Shown: positions 23,940-36,378, counted from the stretch's first letter. The stretch: DNA of 64,000 nt from Utricularia gibba (GCA_002189035.1 NEEC01000014.1:2668501-2732500), one strand, 5' to 3'. Translations and numbers: made by a program. Notes: generated from the sequence alone by a model not told the origin.

Positions 23940-25903
23940 ATGGGTAGGAGATCTAGTGAACTAAACATCCCCTCCCTTCGCATTCGGTACTCGATCCCTG
24001 ATGAGTACCAGCTTTCTCATGCTCGGGATACTGAAATCCCTTGGGGGGTAGGTAAGGACCCCTGCCTCCGTTCAGTCTCCCAATTCCACTTGCCTATTTC
24101 GAAAGTGGTTTACGCTTCCCTCTTCACCCTTTAATAGTCCGTTTTCTCTATACCTTTGCAATTCCGATTTACTGTCTCGCCCCGAATTCCATATTCTGCT
24201 TTACCACTTTCCTTTTCTATTCGGCCGGTATGGATCCGGCTATGACTCTGGTAGACTTCTATCATCTCTTCAAGATAGCCGTTCGTAAAGCTAAGTCCTC
24301 GATGGATGGCCGATCTCACTTTCGATTCCGCCGATTCGAAGATAACCCCAACTTTGTTGTTAAAGCCCCCGATACCCACCATGATTGGTGGTCTTCTGTC
24401 GTTTGGATAGCTCCCCCTTTGGGTTCTCGGTGGAACTTCCCAATCGATCCCCCAACTCCTTTCAGGATCAAGATCTTGGGTGCGTATCGGTCTTCTTCCG
24501 AATCTCGCGAAGTCCTTTATGAGAGGCTTAGTCGGGGCTCAGTTTGGTATGAGTCTCGTGCCTTGATGTTCTCAGGTGAGTCGTTGAAAAGATCAAGTAT
24601 TATTGGTCGTTCCCGAGACCTCCATTGGCTTGATATCATTCCTTTCGACGGCACCGATTCGAGGAGCCTTCCTCTTAGCCCTTCTTCATCCTTCCTCTTG
24701 TTCCGGCTTCACCTCCGATTCCCCCACCTGTTCAAACCGGGCCCCCAAGAAAAAGAAGAGGGTTAAGGCAGTTGCGCACAAACCCTCAAAGAGGCAAAGA
24801 GTTAGTCAGGTTCAGCTTTCCCGAGTCTTAGAATCGGCACTATGCCTTATTGCTTTTCCTACTTTCGTTTTCAACTGAAGAGATGGCTCGAAGAAGCTCT
24901 CTAGAAGATTCGGTGATGGCGCGGTTCTCTGCCGAGATGCAGACGATGCAGGAACCCGAGGATCCCTCCCCTGCACGAGTCTGTCTCCTATTTAAAAGTT
25001 ACCGCGAATTCCCGATTATAACCCCCCCCCTTTTTTTTTTGGTTTTTCTTTCAAGCTAATACGATTGGAGCTCAGCTGGACGCCGCTAATCCTTCCTCAG
25101 GGGAAGATCAAGTGGTAGAAGTCTTCGAGATCCGGGAGTTGACTCCCCGTCCTTCAGCCGGGAAAGGGAAAGAGAAACTTCCTCCATCACCCGATCTCAG
25201 CGATACTCCTATTCCTGATGCAAGATTCTTTTCGGCTGGTGCTTCAACATCGGCTCTTCCCATCGAGTTACAGAGGGATTCTGCCCTCGTAGAAGTAAGG
25301 GACAACCTGGAGGAGGAGGGGAGTTCGCTGAAAACCATTTTAGGGAAACGCAGCCGCTAGGAGGAAGAACTGCGAAATGTGATCGAGGAAATGGGAAAGG
25401 CGGTTGACGACGCTCAATCAGAGAGAGAGGGCTTCAAAGTCCGATTTGAAGAGGCAGAAGCGGAGTTAGAGCATGCCAGGGGCCGCATTTCAGCATTGGA
25501 GGCCGAATTACTTGATCGACAAGCATCTCGGCAGGGTCTTCTGGATGACTTTGTCAACTCAGCCTGTTTTTCCGAACTCTCTGATATCTATGCAGGAGAT
25601 TTAATCGGCTTACTTCTATACCGTCAGAGACGACAGTTCAGCCGGGAATTTGGGCTTTCAATCATGGATCCGCGCTTCGACAGGATAAACCCCTTGACGA
25701 AGGATGAGAACATGCTTGATGTTATCGTGGATACTTTCCAGGCCCCGGAGTTCGGGTTCGAAGCTGATCGGGAGCGATTGATTGCGCTAATTCGAGCGAG
25801 GATAGGGCGAGAGAATGACGCCAAGCTGAGGGCAAGGATGGAACAGCATACCGGTTCCTCTGCCAATCCTCCCGATAATCCCCCATCCCCTCTCGTACTT
25901 TAG
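23940..25903 (+). pseudogene. Antisense ORF of Tat-type element, broken
   Basis: Starts MGRRSSELNIPSLRIRYSIP and reads to a TAA stop after SLFTL (24134). Related reading continues at 24230 (MDPAMTLVDFYHLFKIAVRK) and ~24603, then at 25112-25360 and 25379-25903. The last part, EMGKAVDDAQSEREGFKVRF onward, is coiled-coil. The head and coiled-coil tail resemble the 'putative gypsy type transposon' family (PF04195-like; recalled, not searched). CT-rich tracts ending TTTCAAG (~25055) suggest an intron. Relative to gag-pol of the inverted half it is antisense, between integrase and the 3' LTR, as described for Retand/Grande-like elements. Function unknown. Confidence 0.65.
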
Positions 25904-26620
25904 TAATTTTTTGATTTGATGTTTTTCCCCCTGCTGTGGGGCTTTTTGGATAATTTTGGTCTCCCGGCTCGGGGTTTCCTTCTAATTTACTCTGTTTTTT
26001 GCGCATCACTTTTGCCTTTGCTGACTCACATTTCGGGGGAAGCCCCGAGTTGGTTTGTTGTGTCTATTACGTGCTTAGACTTGGAGATTCGCCTATGCTT
26101 TTGTGATTCGGGGGTGGATGCCTCCTCGCCAACCCTTTGATTGGGCTTTTTGATTTTAGTTTGCCTTAGTACTTCCTCATGCGAGCTGAACCGTTGCTAG
26201 GGAACTAGGTCGGAACCCCTCATGGGTTGAGCGACTTCCCCAATCCGAAAGGGCCCTTTTCTGGCCATATTCCATTGTTTTGAACATGAGTGGATTTGCT
26301 TCGGGTGCTCTTGCCACCTCGAGATTCCGACAATGAGGTCAATACTTAAGGGCCTTTCGGGATTTACGCGTGCGGTTTACATAAACCGGTGCCCGAATCG
26401 TACCAGGGCTTATTCTTGCTATTGACGCCTGGGTTGGTGGATCGCATATATATATTGTGGGAGATCCCGAGTCGATTTGATGTATCCCGCAGGGGACTCC
26501 GATTTAGGAGATTTGCCTGGGCTTACGTTACTTGGCCAGAGCTTTAGATCTTTGATGGTCTGCCTGGGCTTACGCGATTCGACCAGGGCTTGTATTTTGT
26601 TTTCCCATCTCCATTTCGGA
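25904..26620. other. Internal spacer of the gypsy element
   Basis: GC-richer than the flanking DNA, with repeated short phrases such as GCCTGGGCTTACG at ~26516 and ~26562. No coding sequence is supported; it probably corresponds to the untranslated stretch between integrase and the antisense ORF. Confidence 0.45.
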
Positions 26621-26880
26621 GGAATTTATAGGTGCATGAGTGCTTTGGGGAAGAGAATGCCGAATCCTGTGACACAGATTGATATTGAGTCGGTTAGGCG
26701 TAGAACTTCCTTAGATGCGATGCGTTCCACGACCTTGGGAGTTCCACGCCATCTAATTGTTCCAGGCGATATGCTCCTTTTCCGATCACCCTTGAAATCC
26801 GATAAGGACCTTCCCAATTGCGGTCTAATTTCCCGACGTGTCTTTGTGGTTGCCCTCCTTGAAATACCCACGCCAACTCT
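26621..26880 (-). pseudogene. Integrase C-terminal fragment (Tat gypsy)
   Basis: Minus-strand frame with VGKLDRNWEGPYRI, GKGAYRLEQLDG, LPRSWNASHLRKFY. This is the C-terminal barrel of gypsy integrase (the GPY-like block and the typical end of pol). The catalytic core and zinc-binding region are absent. It is oriented opposite to the gag/RNase H block at 20.0-23.4 kb and in the correct order with the inverted LTR piece. Confidence 0.82.
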
Positions 26881-27064
26881 AACCCAGGCCCTTATCAATC
26901 TTTATTCCTCCCTCCTCTCACACGCTCGTCTGATCGACATCACCACCATTGTTATCGTTGGAGTTGTGGTAATCACCACTACTGTCCATTCCTTTAACAA
27001 GCAAGGTGTGGGCACGTCTTTGACTTTTTTGTTGGATTTTTTTTTTATTTTGACCTTGATGTAG

Positions 27065-28080
27065 TGTCAGGGTGATTTAGAGTGTAATTCAAAATGTTAG
27101 TAGGGGTAAGACTTTTGATGTTTTGAAATAGAGTTTTTTTATTTAAGAAAATGATGTTTTGTGTAAAGAAATATTTTGATTTGTAAGATTGACTTTTTGT
27201 ATAAATAAATGATTTCTTTATGTAAAAACTAATTTTTTTATCTAAATATTTAATTTTTATTTAATAAAATTCTCTTTTGTTTAATAAAATAATGTTTAAT
27301 AAAATAAATGATCATCATTATTTTTATTAAATGATTAAAATCGTTTTTTATATTTGTTTAAACTATTACAGTGATATTAATATTGTTGACAATATACTTT
27401 AAAGTACAAGATGACGATTCTCGATAAGGATGTTCGAAGATTAGATATCCACTTTGGGTTCCCCTAATCATTTAGGCCATGGTAATGCACTTTTGTTAGG
27501 TGCATGCACTTCTGGTAGATATGTATCATATCCCTCGGGGTTTGGAGCCAGGGCATCACACGCAAGATGAGAGGTAATGTATTTTCTATAGTGTCAGTCT
27601 ATTTTAGTTTTAATGATTAATTTAACTTGTTCTTTCAAAGGCATGAAAGCGTATGATAGGAAAATCCATGAGTTAATATTTTCAGCTTGGATGACATAGA
27701 GATATACGATAGCCATGATTGATGATGAGAGTATGTAACTGTTATTATTTAAATTTGAGTTCAGATTTCGAATAACCCGTTGATAGTTCACATTGTAGGT
27801 ATCCACAACCTTCATTGTACAGTCACGATTCTTGATGTTATCGTCAGATTACAATTGACGATAAGACCAATTTGTGCTATTGGGAGCCATCATATTGTAT
27901 ATAACCAGAGATTGATCCTATGCAAATAGAGATTTAGCGATGGTAACATCAGTTGGAGGCATAGCAACAGGAGGTAAGTGATGGAATAAAAATTTTAAAG
28001 ATGTTGCATATTTAAATATTTTTCTCATCAAAATATATTTATAAAACTGATTAAGTATTTTATATTATATTTACGAAAAA
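27065..28080. other. AT-rich, no gene seen
   Basis: Low-complexity T/A runs up to ~27400, then unique-looking AT-rich DNA. No family recognised. The compositional drop at ~27000 marks the edge of the gypsy element. Confidence 0.45.
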
Positions 28081-28880
28081 AAATACATTATTGACAAGTA
28101 AATATTTCATTTAATTCAAAAGTTAATTATATTTAAAAAAAATTTAAACACTTTCAGATCACTGTTCCGATTCATATGTGAAAATAGTAAAGAGTACGAT
28201 AAAGAAAGCACATTCAGGCAAGCAAACAAGACAATGTGATTAACGTTTAACCTGGAAATATAAAATACGAGCATATTCATGAAAGTGTAGAAAGTAAAGT
28301 GATTGTTCAATTTTCCAAGTCAAATCCTAGCGCACAAATCAGCTTCTTCTTCTTGTTTTCAGATTGGTTCTAAGGCTTTGGTGGAAAGGTTTTTAATGTT
28401 CTGCTATCGTTATGGGTGATGGATGTAGTTCCAGTATCACTTTAAAACTACTTCTATTATCTTCTTCACACATATAGATTGTCGTTATGCAAGTCATCAA
28501 GTGTTGGAGGTGAGTTTCAATGTCATACTGGAACTGTCATTCATTCATCTTCTCCCCTAAAACTAATTCAACTCGCCGGAAAGTCCCCTTCCAGTGTCGA
28601 AAATCTACATTCTGCCTCTATTCAATTATGCATATCCCCTATTGCGTACCTTGGGAAAGGATAGCTTCCCTCATTCATTGTTTCTTGTCACCTAGTCTTA
28701 TTTCCTCGTACATGCAGACGCATAATTTCCATTGTGTCCCTGAATTAATAAATACTATGTAGAGAGATCAGAATACGCGGTTCAGCCCAAATGAGTTAGC
28801 CGTTCTTGAGTTTAGATGAACAATTAGTTTACCCCAACAAGTGAATCAACGTAAAATAGGTTTAAAATACATTTTTACAC
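28081..28880. repeat. Unclassified dispersed repeat, copy 1
   Basis: Parallels 35850-36378 plus 43113-43400, read through the retroelement insertion. Shared blocks in order: GATTCATATG/GATTCATGCATG, TTGGTTCT(A)AGGCTT, GTTCCAGTATCACTTT, CATACTGGAACT, TCGTACATGCAGA, ATAAATACTATGTAGAG and TAGCCGTTCTTG. By eye the copies are roughly 70% alike. No coding frame or ends are clear. Confidence 0.65.
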
Positions 28881-30654
28881 AAAATAAGTTACATTTCATT
28901 CTATATATGAATATATGTTTTGCAGCATTTTTATAGCATAAGTTAGAGGTATTATCTTGAGTCAATGATACGGCACCTTTTCAGTGCATGTGCTTTGTAC
29001 ATCGTATTCTATTGCATACACATCACATTCCTATAAATTCTTAGTCATCATTATGTGTTGATCAATACTTCATTCTCGATTGTAGGGGGTGAATACTACA
29101 TGGATGTCGCGTCACCCGTTCACAAAACGATCACAAGCCTCTAGTGTTCAAAAACTTGAGGAAAGTATGGGTGGTATATCCTAATTATGACACTCAAAAC
29201 AAACTACTTATAAATGACTCACCAGCCAAGGAATTCATCAACTCGGTGAATCCTCGCTCACTAACGTAGGTTTCATATTATCCCTCTTATTCTCATGTTT
29301 TTTATTTTATAATAGAGAAATTGCATATTTGCATATGCTTGAAACGACAAAGATCGCATCGATAATACCCAGATGTCGGCAATTACTCATATGATTTCTT
29401 TTCTGGGTTGGGCACTGCGGATAATGTCCCATCTTATGTATAGGAGTGTCACGTCGAGCAACTATGGATTGATGAGTACAATTGACACTTTAATTATAAT
29501 TTGGATGCTGTTAATATCATATTCGAACTTGGACATTAAAATGCTTTTTATCTGACGTCTGTGTTTTACAAAATAATTCTAAAACTAAGGTATATTGTAA
29601 ATAAAAATGTACTGACTTGCAAAGGCCCTACAGGTGAGTGATGATTAAGTATTGAGTGTCAAAGCAAAGGAAGGTCTCACATGACGTGGAATGGTAGTGG
29701 AGTGTGAGTTGGAATGAAGGTCTGGAGTGTCAACAAGTTCCTCTAAGTGCTACTGAAAATAGCAATTTAATTGATCCATTAAATTACCAAAATAATTATT
29801 TCTTGGTCTTTCACCATTTGTTTTATATGTTTTTGTGAATGCTTGGATGGGGTTCCTCAATGCACTCATGATTTTTTATGTTGCAGTTATAATAGCTGGT
29901 GTGATCCAATTCGCTCAGGAATGCAAACTTATCTTTCTTTTCTTCTGTTGAATTTGGTTACCTTGGGTAGGGTGGTTAACTCAAATGATCCCTTCAATCA
30001 TAATGAGAAATATGTTATGTTTTGTGAAATATCAATAATAATATAAATAAAATATTAGAAAAAATTCGTTATTTAAGTTCTCAACGTCATGTATTACCAG
30101 AGTTTGTCATAGATTTCACAAAATCCTAAAAGAAAATAGGTATAGGAGTTTGGAAAAATAATTTGAAATAGAAAAAAATATTTTACTATAATGAGAATAA
30201 AAATCCAAAATTAGTGAATGATTTATTTCTGTTTTTTAAAAATGAAAATATTTTTCATCTTCTTGAGGAATAGTCATTTATCAGTTTGAAAATGAATAAG
30301 CGGCCTTGGGGATGTTGAATTCAAAGATCAAACCTATGCACTAAAAAAAGGAGTACATTTCTTATGTACAGTCCGTCATACAATTGGCGCCAGTTGTATT
30401 TCGAAACGTGAGGACGGACAGACAGACAGACTCCCTCTGTATTCGTTGGGTCTTCCTTCCGGGTATTCATCAGGTCAACGAATATTCTTTTCCTGGATCC
30501 GGATTCGTATACGGGCCAACAAATATCTTAATTGGGTGCAAATACTAATTTACCCCTACCACATTCCGCACTCAACGCACACTCTCTGTCTCCCTCTTTT
30601 TTTTTTAATGATGTCGCTCCTACTATAGTGAAATATCCTATCTTTGCAATTTTA
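28881..30654. other. No gene seen
   Basis: AT-rich. A short GACA microsatellite lies near 30413-30430. No protein family recognised on either strand. Confidence 0.4.
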
Positions 30655-31110
30655 TAATATTTTACTGTAGTCTGTAATGCAATACCTACATTTTTTTAAT
30701 TTATTCACTCAATATTAACCATATACCTAGAGTTTTTAACTTCTAAATTCATTTGTAACCATACAATATGTAGATTTTATTTATTTATTCATTCATTTTT
30801 AATCACATATTATTTAAATTTTTTAATTTCTACATTCATTTCTATCCATACAATACCTACATTTTTTTTATTTTAATTCATTCATTTTAAACCACATACC
30901 TATTTTTTTAATTTCTACATTCATTTCTAACCATATAATACCTACATTTTTTATTTATTCATTCTTTTTTATCCATATAAAGCTAGATTTTTTTAAATTT
31001 TTACATTCATTTCTAATCATACAATATCTAGATTTTTTTAATTTTTTCATTCATTTTTAATCACATAATGCTTAATTTTTTTTTAATTTCTACATTCATT
31101 TCTAACCAAG
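30655..31110. repeat. AT-rich tandem array, ~86-bp unit
   Basis: ATTCATTTSTAACCAT-type landmarks recur: A(A/C)ATTC occurs at 30745, 30832, 30917, 31003 and 31092, steps of 87, 85, 86 and 89 bp. Units also share AATACCTACATTTTTT. About five degenerate copies. Confidence 0.8.
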
Positions 31111-32185
31111 AAGAAATCACACATAGATTCTTGTATATATTAGGAACAAACTTTGCTATTTTTCATTTTTTCAAGGTTGAGTTAAAACTATAGATGATAC
31201 TCATATAAAAACATGTGTTCTAACTAAAGAAAGAGTATGTTACATTGGACGTAAAATGGGTTCCTACTAAAAACATTTTGGAAGTTTGTGATTTCAATAT
31301 GTAGTTCATTTCTATTGTTAGATATAAATGAATCATACATGATAGTAGAATATTAAAATAATATTTACGTAATGATGAAGATGAATTCTCACATCCACCA
31401 CAAGTTACTTCATCATGAATCAACCATTTAACACCATAATATATGATACAACTTCATTTGTCAAATTTTATGATCAAAGTAAAATATTACTTAGAAGATA
31501 TTGGTTTTTCCATGTACATTGGAGAGTTAAAGGGAACCCCTAGGGTTTTTTATGTAATTTAAACAACAATATGGGTATAATTGTCTTTTCCTAAAAATAA
31601 AACTTATAAAACATATTTAATATCTTATTTATAATATATTAATCAAATACATCTCATCCCATCCAAAAATCCCTATCTCATTTACACATCCCTATTTAAA
31701 TATTTCCTAGTATATTTAAATCCCATTACCAAACACACCCTAAAAGTGTTACAGCACACAAACTTATTTAAAATGAATGCTCTTTTGGCCTCTACTGCAG
31801 CAAAATATTTGTACAAAAAAAACATATGAAATTCAAATGTATTATTAAGTTGTTGGTTCCTCAAAAAGCGTGTCATGGGGTTTGGCGTTGACGGAAATAT
31901 CTCATTCAGTTTGACGGAAGGAAAGGAAAAGAATTACGCGGCAGGTGAGGGCCAGCCGAGCCGCTTTCTCTCTCTTGTCCACAGGCTAATCGCTATAGAT
32001 ATGTTTGTTATTTCGGATATTTTGCAATTAAAAATAAAAAATGTGTTGATAAACAAGGAAGTCAACGCGATTAGATACATCCAGCATCCAGAATCAAGCC
32101 CACCTTTTTCCCATTTTATTTTATTTTTTTTTCTCAAATTCACATTCGTAATATATTCTTATTTTATTCCGGCCGCTGCCTTCCT
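31111..32185. other. Upstream region of the kinase gene
   Basis: No coding sequence. AT-rich, with a possible MITE right end near 31715-31745 (CCAAACACACCC) whose partner end I could not find. The last ~300 bp are presumed promoter. Confidence 0.4.
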
Positions 32186-32191
32186 TATAAA
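32186..32191 (+). promoter_or_regulatory. TATA box of the RIPK-like kinase
   Basis: TATAAA lies 54 bp before the ATG at 32240, which would place transcription start ~20-25 nt upstream of the start codon and give a very short 5' leader. Confidence 0.55.
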
Positions 32192-32239
32192 GAGAGGCTG
32201 CCTGCTTGCCCTCTCCCAAAGAAGTTCCGAACGGAAAGG

Positions 32240-33726
32240 ATGGCCGTGAAGAAGACGAGAGCGAAATGGCGATCCTATGTCGGTGGCTGCTTCAAGCCCG
32301 AACCCACACACCCCAACCCCAAAAGCAAACCCCCTTCGCCCATTTCCTTTCGGGGGATCTCCCTGTCGGACCTCAGCGGGTCGACGCTCCCCGAAGAGCT
32401 TTCCATATCCCTAGCGGGTTCGGATCTGCACGTCTTCACGCTCCAGGAGCTGAAGATGATCACTCAGAATTTCTCTTCCAGTAATTTTCTTGGTGAGGGT
32501 GGATTCGGTCCGGTTCACAAAGGGTTCATTGATGATCGGATACGACCGGGATTGAAGGCTCAACCCGTCGCCGTAAAGCTCCTGGATTTAGCGGGTGGTC
32601 AAGGCCACAGAGAATGGCTGGTGAGCTTTGTAAACTGTTAAACCTCCACTTACATATTCTGTAATTTACCTTTCTCGGGTTTCTGTTATGAAATCGATAG
32701 GCGGAGGTGATGCTCCTGGGTCAACTCCGGCATCCAAATTTGGTGAAGCTCATCGGATACTGTTGCGAGGAGGAGCATAGGCTTTTAGTCTACCAGTACA
32801 TGCCTAGAGGAAGTCTGGAGAACCAGCTGTTTCGCCGTAAGTTTTGTCCTTCTTTCACTCTGACTTGAGGGAAGCAACCCTGGTTTTGACTTTGAACGGG
32901 CCAACACGTCGGTTGACTTTTGACAACTGCCCATTTGAAAACACAAAATTGAATGAAACCATGTGAAACAGGGTACGCAGTCTCGCTGACTTGGAAAACG
33001 AGGTTGAGAATTGCACTGGGTGCAGCCAAGGGGCTGGCGTTCCTCCACGAGTCTGAAAAGCCCGTCATTTACCGAGACTTCAAGGCTTCCAACGTTCTCT
33101 TGGACTCGGTAAATTTATCAGTCACTGCGCACAGAGAATTGATTCATTTGCTTCACCAGTTTACTGAAAGAGTTGTCGTCTCAGGATTTCACCGCGAAGC
33201 TCTCCGATTTCGGACTCGCCACCGACGGTCCTGAGGGAGACGACACGCATGTTTCGACACGAGTTCTGGGCACGCAAGGCTACGCTGCGCCGGAATACAT
33301 CATGACCGGTAATATTATCGATGATTACCGATCTTTTATGCATTATGTGGCATCCCTGATTTTCAGTTGCGCATGCTGAATTAATTAGGTCACTTGACGG
33401 CGGCGAGCGACGTGTACAGTTTCGGGGTAGTGCTTCTGGAGCTTATAACCGGGCGGAAGTCGTATGACAGGAGCAGGCCGAGCAGAGAACAAAACTTGGT
33501 GGAATGGGCCCGGCCGATGTTGAAGAACCCTATGAAACTCAGCCGTATTATGGACCCTAGGCTGGAGGGGCAGTACTCGGAGATCGGGGCGCAAAAGGCG
33601 GCGGAGCTGGCGCACCAATGCCTCAGCCAACGCCCCAAGCTCCGGCCGACTATGCGCCAAGTGATTGATGCTTTGGAGCCACTGATGGATCTCGACGAAC
33701 TACAGATCGGCACATTTGTGTTCTAG
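32240..33726 (+). CDS. RIPK: RIPK/PBL-type receptor-like cytoplasmic kinase (RLCK VII)
   Basis: Ser/Thr kinase of the RLCK-VII family; Arabidopsis RIPK acts at the plasma membrane in immune and root signalling. Five exons, GT-AG introns: 32240-32620, 32701-32836, 32972-33108, 33185-33308, 33389-33726; 371 residues. The N-terminus [17 protein letters not shown] and the [14 protein letters not shown] block match RIPK. Kinase motifs: GEGGFG from about residue 85, VAVKLLD with Lys113, YRDFKASN with Asp208, SDFGLA with Asp226, and GTQGYAAPE. No Gly2, so no N-myristoylation. Family members run to ~460 residues; this one stops soon after the kinase domain (LQIGTFVF), lacking the basic, low-complexity tail. 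All exons stay in frame, so it looks functional. It could equally be a close PBL paralogue. Confidence 0.93.
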
Positions 33727-34869
33727 TTGTCCACCACAGACAGAAAGGGAGGTTAGACCGGAGTCGACGCTGGGAAAGTAGATCTGCGTGGGGACTCCGA
33801 CCGGAAAATGTACAAATAAAAGTGTTTTGTATTGTAGATTTTATATACAATATCCATGTTGATAAGAATTTTTCTTATTTATGAGAATAATTTACTGAGG
33901 TGAGGAGGAGAGGAGATGGTTGATCCCTCTCCATTTGCATTAATGACCCAAGACTTTTGTCTGAGTAGCGACTAAATGACTGACGTACATGCCTATGCCT
34001 CTCCAAAACCAATTTTCATATTTTAAATATCTATCTATTTTTAGGTTTTATTTATTTCTAATAATTTAAAAGAATGACTCCTAGCATGTAAGAATAGATT
34101 ATGAGATAGGAATTTACATTATAAACAAATTCCAATTGTCCCACTCCTTATCAAAAACAAATATATTTGTTTCTTTTTCACACTGAACATAATTAATTCT
34201 ATAAGTTGCCATTCCATGAATACGAATGAATGTGACACCATGGAGTGAATGATTGGCTTTTACTTGGTCGAAATATGTGGAGTGATGGTTGGGCTTGGAA
34301 ATAGATTTCCTTCGAGTCTGCATCATTGAAAAAAAGGATCGTTGCCGCACGCCTTCTAGAAGGAGGTTTCCTTCTAGAAACGCTGGCTTTGTGGACACGC
34401 AACAAATTTCATCAACACTCGTGCTGCTTTTTTTTTTCCTCGTATTTGGCTTTCCCACTCATGGGAAATGGAAATAGAAAACACAGCAGGAAATTAGTTC
34501 AGAGTGAAGGTAAGAATGAAAAAATAAAGGAATATAAGATTGTTATAGAATATGAGAAAAAGATGAAGCTCATCTAAAATCAATTACAGTGAAATTGACT
34601 CAACCTCTTTTTCTAAAAGATTGAAGTAAAAAAAAAAAAAAAACATGAGAATGAGAAAATATTGAAATTTGTGGACAATACTCACTCTTTTAGAGTACAT
34701 TAATTTGGTACTGAAAGTCATTAAATATTTGAAACATCTTTGTATGTTTAAAAAAAAGTTTAAAATGAAAGAAAAAATGAAGATGAGTGAAAGGTTATGA
34801 AAACATATAGTTTTTGATAGTTTTAAATTAGAAAATTAATATTGTTACTTTGTGAAATTCATGAAGTCA
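33727..34869. other. 3' flank of the kinase, no gene seen
   Basis: Presumed 3' UTR (candidate signal AATAAA near 33815), then AT-rich DNA. An inverted pair, CTTCTAGAAGGAGG / CCTTCTAGAAA, sits near 34352-34380. Frames here show no family. Confidence 0.4.
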
Positions 34870-35690
34870 ATACCCAGGTGTCGAAAATCTTACATATCAC
34901 AATAGGTTGAAGCGGCATTTGATCCTTGAAATCTATATCTCCACCTCTTCGACAATTAGGTCATGCTTTCAATGAAGTTATGCATCTCAAAAAATGTGAA
35001 CCAATAGAAACCAACCTCCAATACTTTGTTAGCAATGACCTTTGGACCAAAATGACCTCTACAAGGTAATTCATGGCATTGAGTAAGAATAGAATTTACT
35101 TAACCTTGAAGAATGCATTGACAAAGGATTTGATCAGGTCCAATCTTCCACAAGTATGGGTCATCACAAATGTAATGCATACTATCACTCTGTAACATGT
35201 CCTTTTAATGATGATGAAAATCCTCTGGGAACTATCCTATTACTAGAAAATTCACAATGTTTGCATACCATGGACTTCTCTCTTGAATCATGAATAAGTG
35301 TTCATCACAGAAGTTTTCATTAATGGGGTTGTATGCTTCTTTAAAGGTGATGAAACTAAGGTGATTTGCAACCAAATTCTCACGTCCTTTCTTGTCTCGA
35401 ATTTCTATGTTAAACTCCTAGAGTAGTAGGATCTATATGATATGATGAGGTTTTGAATCTTTTTTGTTGAGAAGATACCTCAATGCCGCGTGGTCAGAGT
35501 AAACAATGATCTAGGCTCCAAGCAAGTATGCTCTGAATTTTCCAACACAAAGATGATGACCAAATGCTTCTTCTTTGTTGTGGTATAATTCGTCTACACA
35601 TCATTTAGGTACTTTGCAGCATAGTGGATCATATGTGATGCCTTGTCCACCTTCTACCCAAGTCCATTTATAGGGAGTAGACGGTTTTCA
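34870..35690 (-). pseudogene. Athila-type gypsy RNase H and integrase fragment
   Basis: Minus-strand reading from 35690 leftward: HMIHYAAKYLNDV and NYTTT, then YSDHAALRYLLNKKDSKP (RNase H). Further on come ERSPWYANIVNFL, the integrase zinc region, and CHELPCRGHFGPK near 35050. Finally KVLEVGFYW and LGIDFM near 34890 mark the integrase core start. Stops and frame shifts are many. It continues the decayed element whose gag-protease-RT start lies at 43440-45660. Confidence 0.78.
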
Positions 35691-36378
35691 ATTGTACATT
35701 CTATACGTAAGCAGGAGTAAACAAGGAGTTTTCTTCAAGTAGTGGGTTTTTGCTCTTAGGAAATTATAAAAATTCTCGAATGAGTTACTACACTAAAGAC
35801 AAACAATATAACACACAAATAAGCATTTCTGGAACATTAAAAATAACCATTACACTTAATACAAAAATTAAGCATGCTTAAAAGATAACCTAAATATGCT
35901 CTAGTTACTATTACGATTCATGCATGAAAAAAGTAAAGAACATGACGAAGAAAAACATGCTAAGTTGAAAACACTCAAACAAGATGAATGTTCACCGGCA
36001 AATGTTAAGTGAACTGGCAAGTTGTGAAAATGCAGAAATAAAATACAACAAAATAAAAAGTTTGTTCATGACTCCAAGTTAGTTATCTATGTCAATCATC
36101 TTCTCCTTCTTGTGCTGGCTGGTTCTTAGGCTTGTTGGGACGGTTTCTAGAGTTCTATTGCCATTCTAGATGATGGAGGTGGTTCCAGTGTCACTTTGGA
36201 ACTATTTCCTTCACCTTTTTTGCACAAGTAGATTATTGTTTTGCAAGGTTTTGAGCACTTATGGTGGGCTCTATTGTCATGTTGGAACTTTCACTCCTTT
36301 GTTTTCTTTCCTGAAACTAGTTCAAACTCATCAAAAAACCTTTCCACTCGATCGTGCCTGGCTCTCTTTGTGCCTTAC
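35691..36378. repeat. Unclassified dispersed repeat, copy 2 (left part)
   Basis: From ~35850 it aligns with 28081 onward. It is cut at 36378 by the gypsy insertion and resumes at 43113. It sits where the core of Athila RT should be, so it replaced or interrupted that region. It ends with CTTAC, the insertion target. Confidence 0.65.
36374..36378. repeat. Target-site duplication, left
   Basis: CTTAC precedes the LTR start at 36379 and is repeated exactly at 43113-43117, as expected for a gypsy insertion. Confidence 0.92.

Noticed and set aside
26477-27064. 195-codon plus-strand frame
   Set aside because: It is the mirror of the minus-strand integrase C-terminal fragment plus low-complexity DNA.
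31500-31745. Possible MITE ending CCAAACACACCC upstream of the kinase
   Set aside because: No matching left terminal repeat or target duplication was found.
33385-33713. Long minus-strand frames opposite kinase exon 5
   Set aside because: They are mirror frames of a GC-rich coding exon.
34352-34380. Short palindrome CTTCTAGAAGG considered as a terminator
   Set aside because: It is ~630 bp past the kinase stop in non-coding DNA; plant Pol II genes do not use such hairpins.
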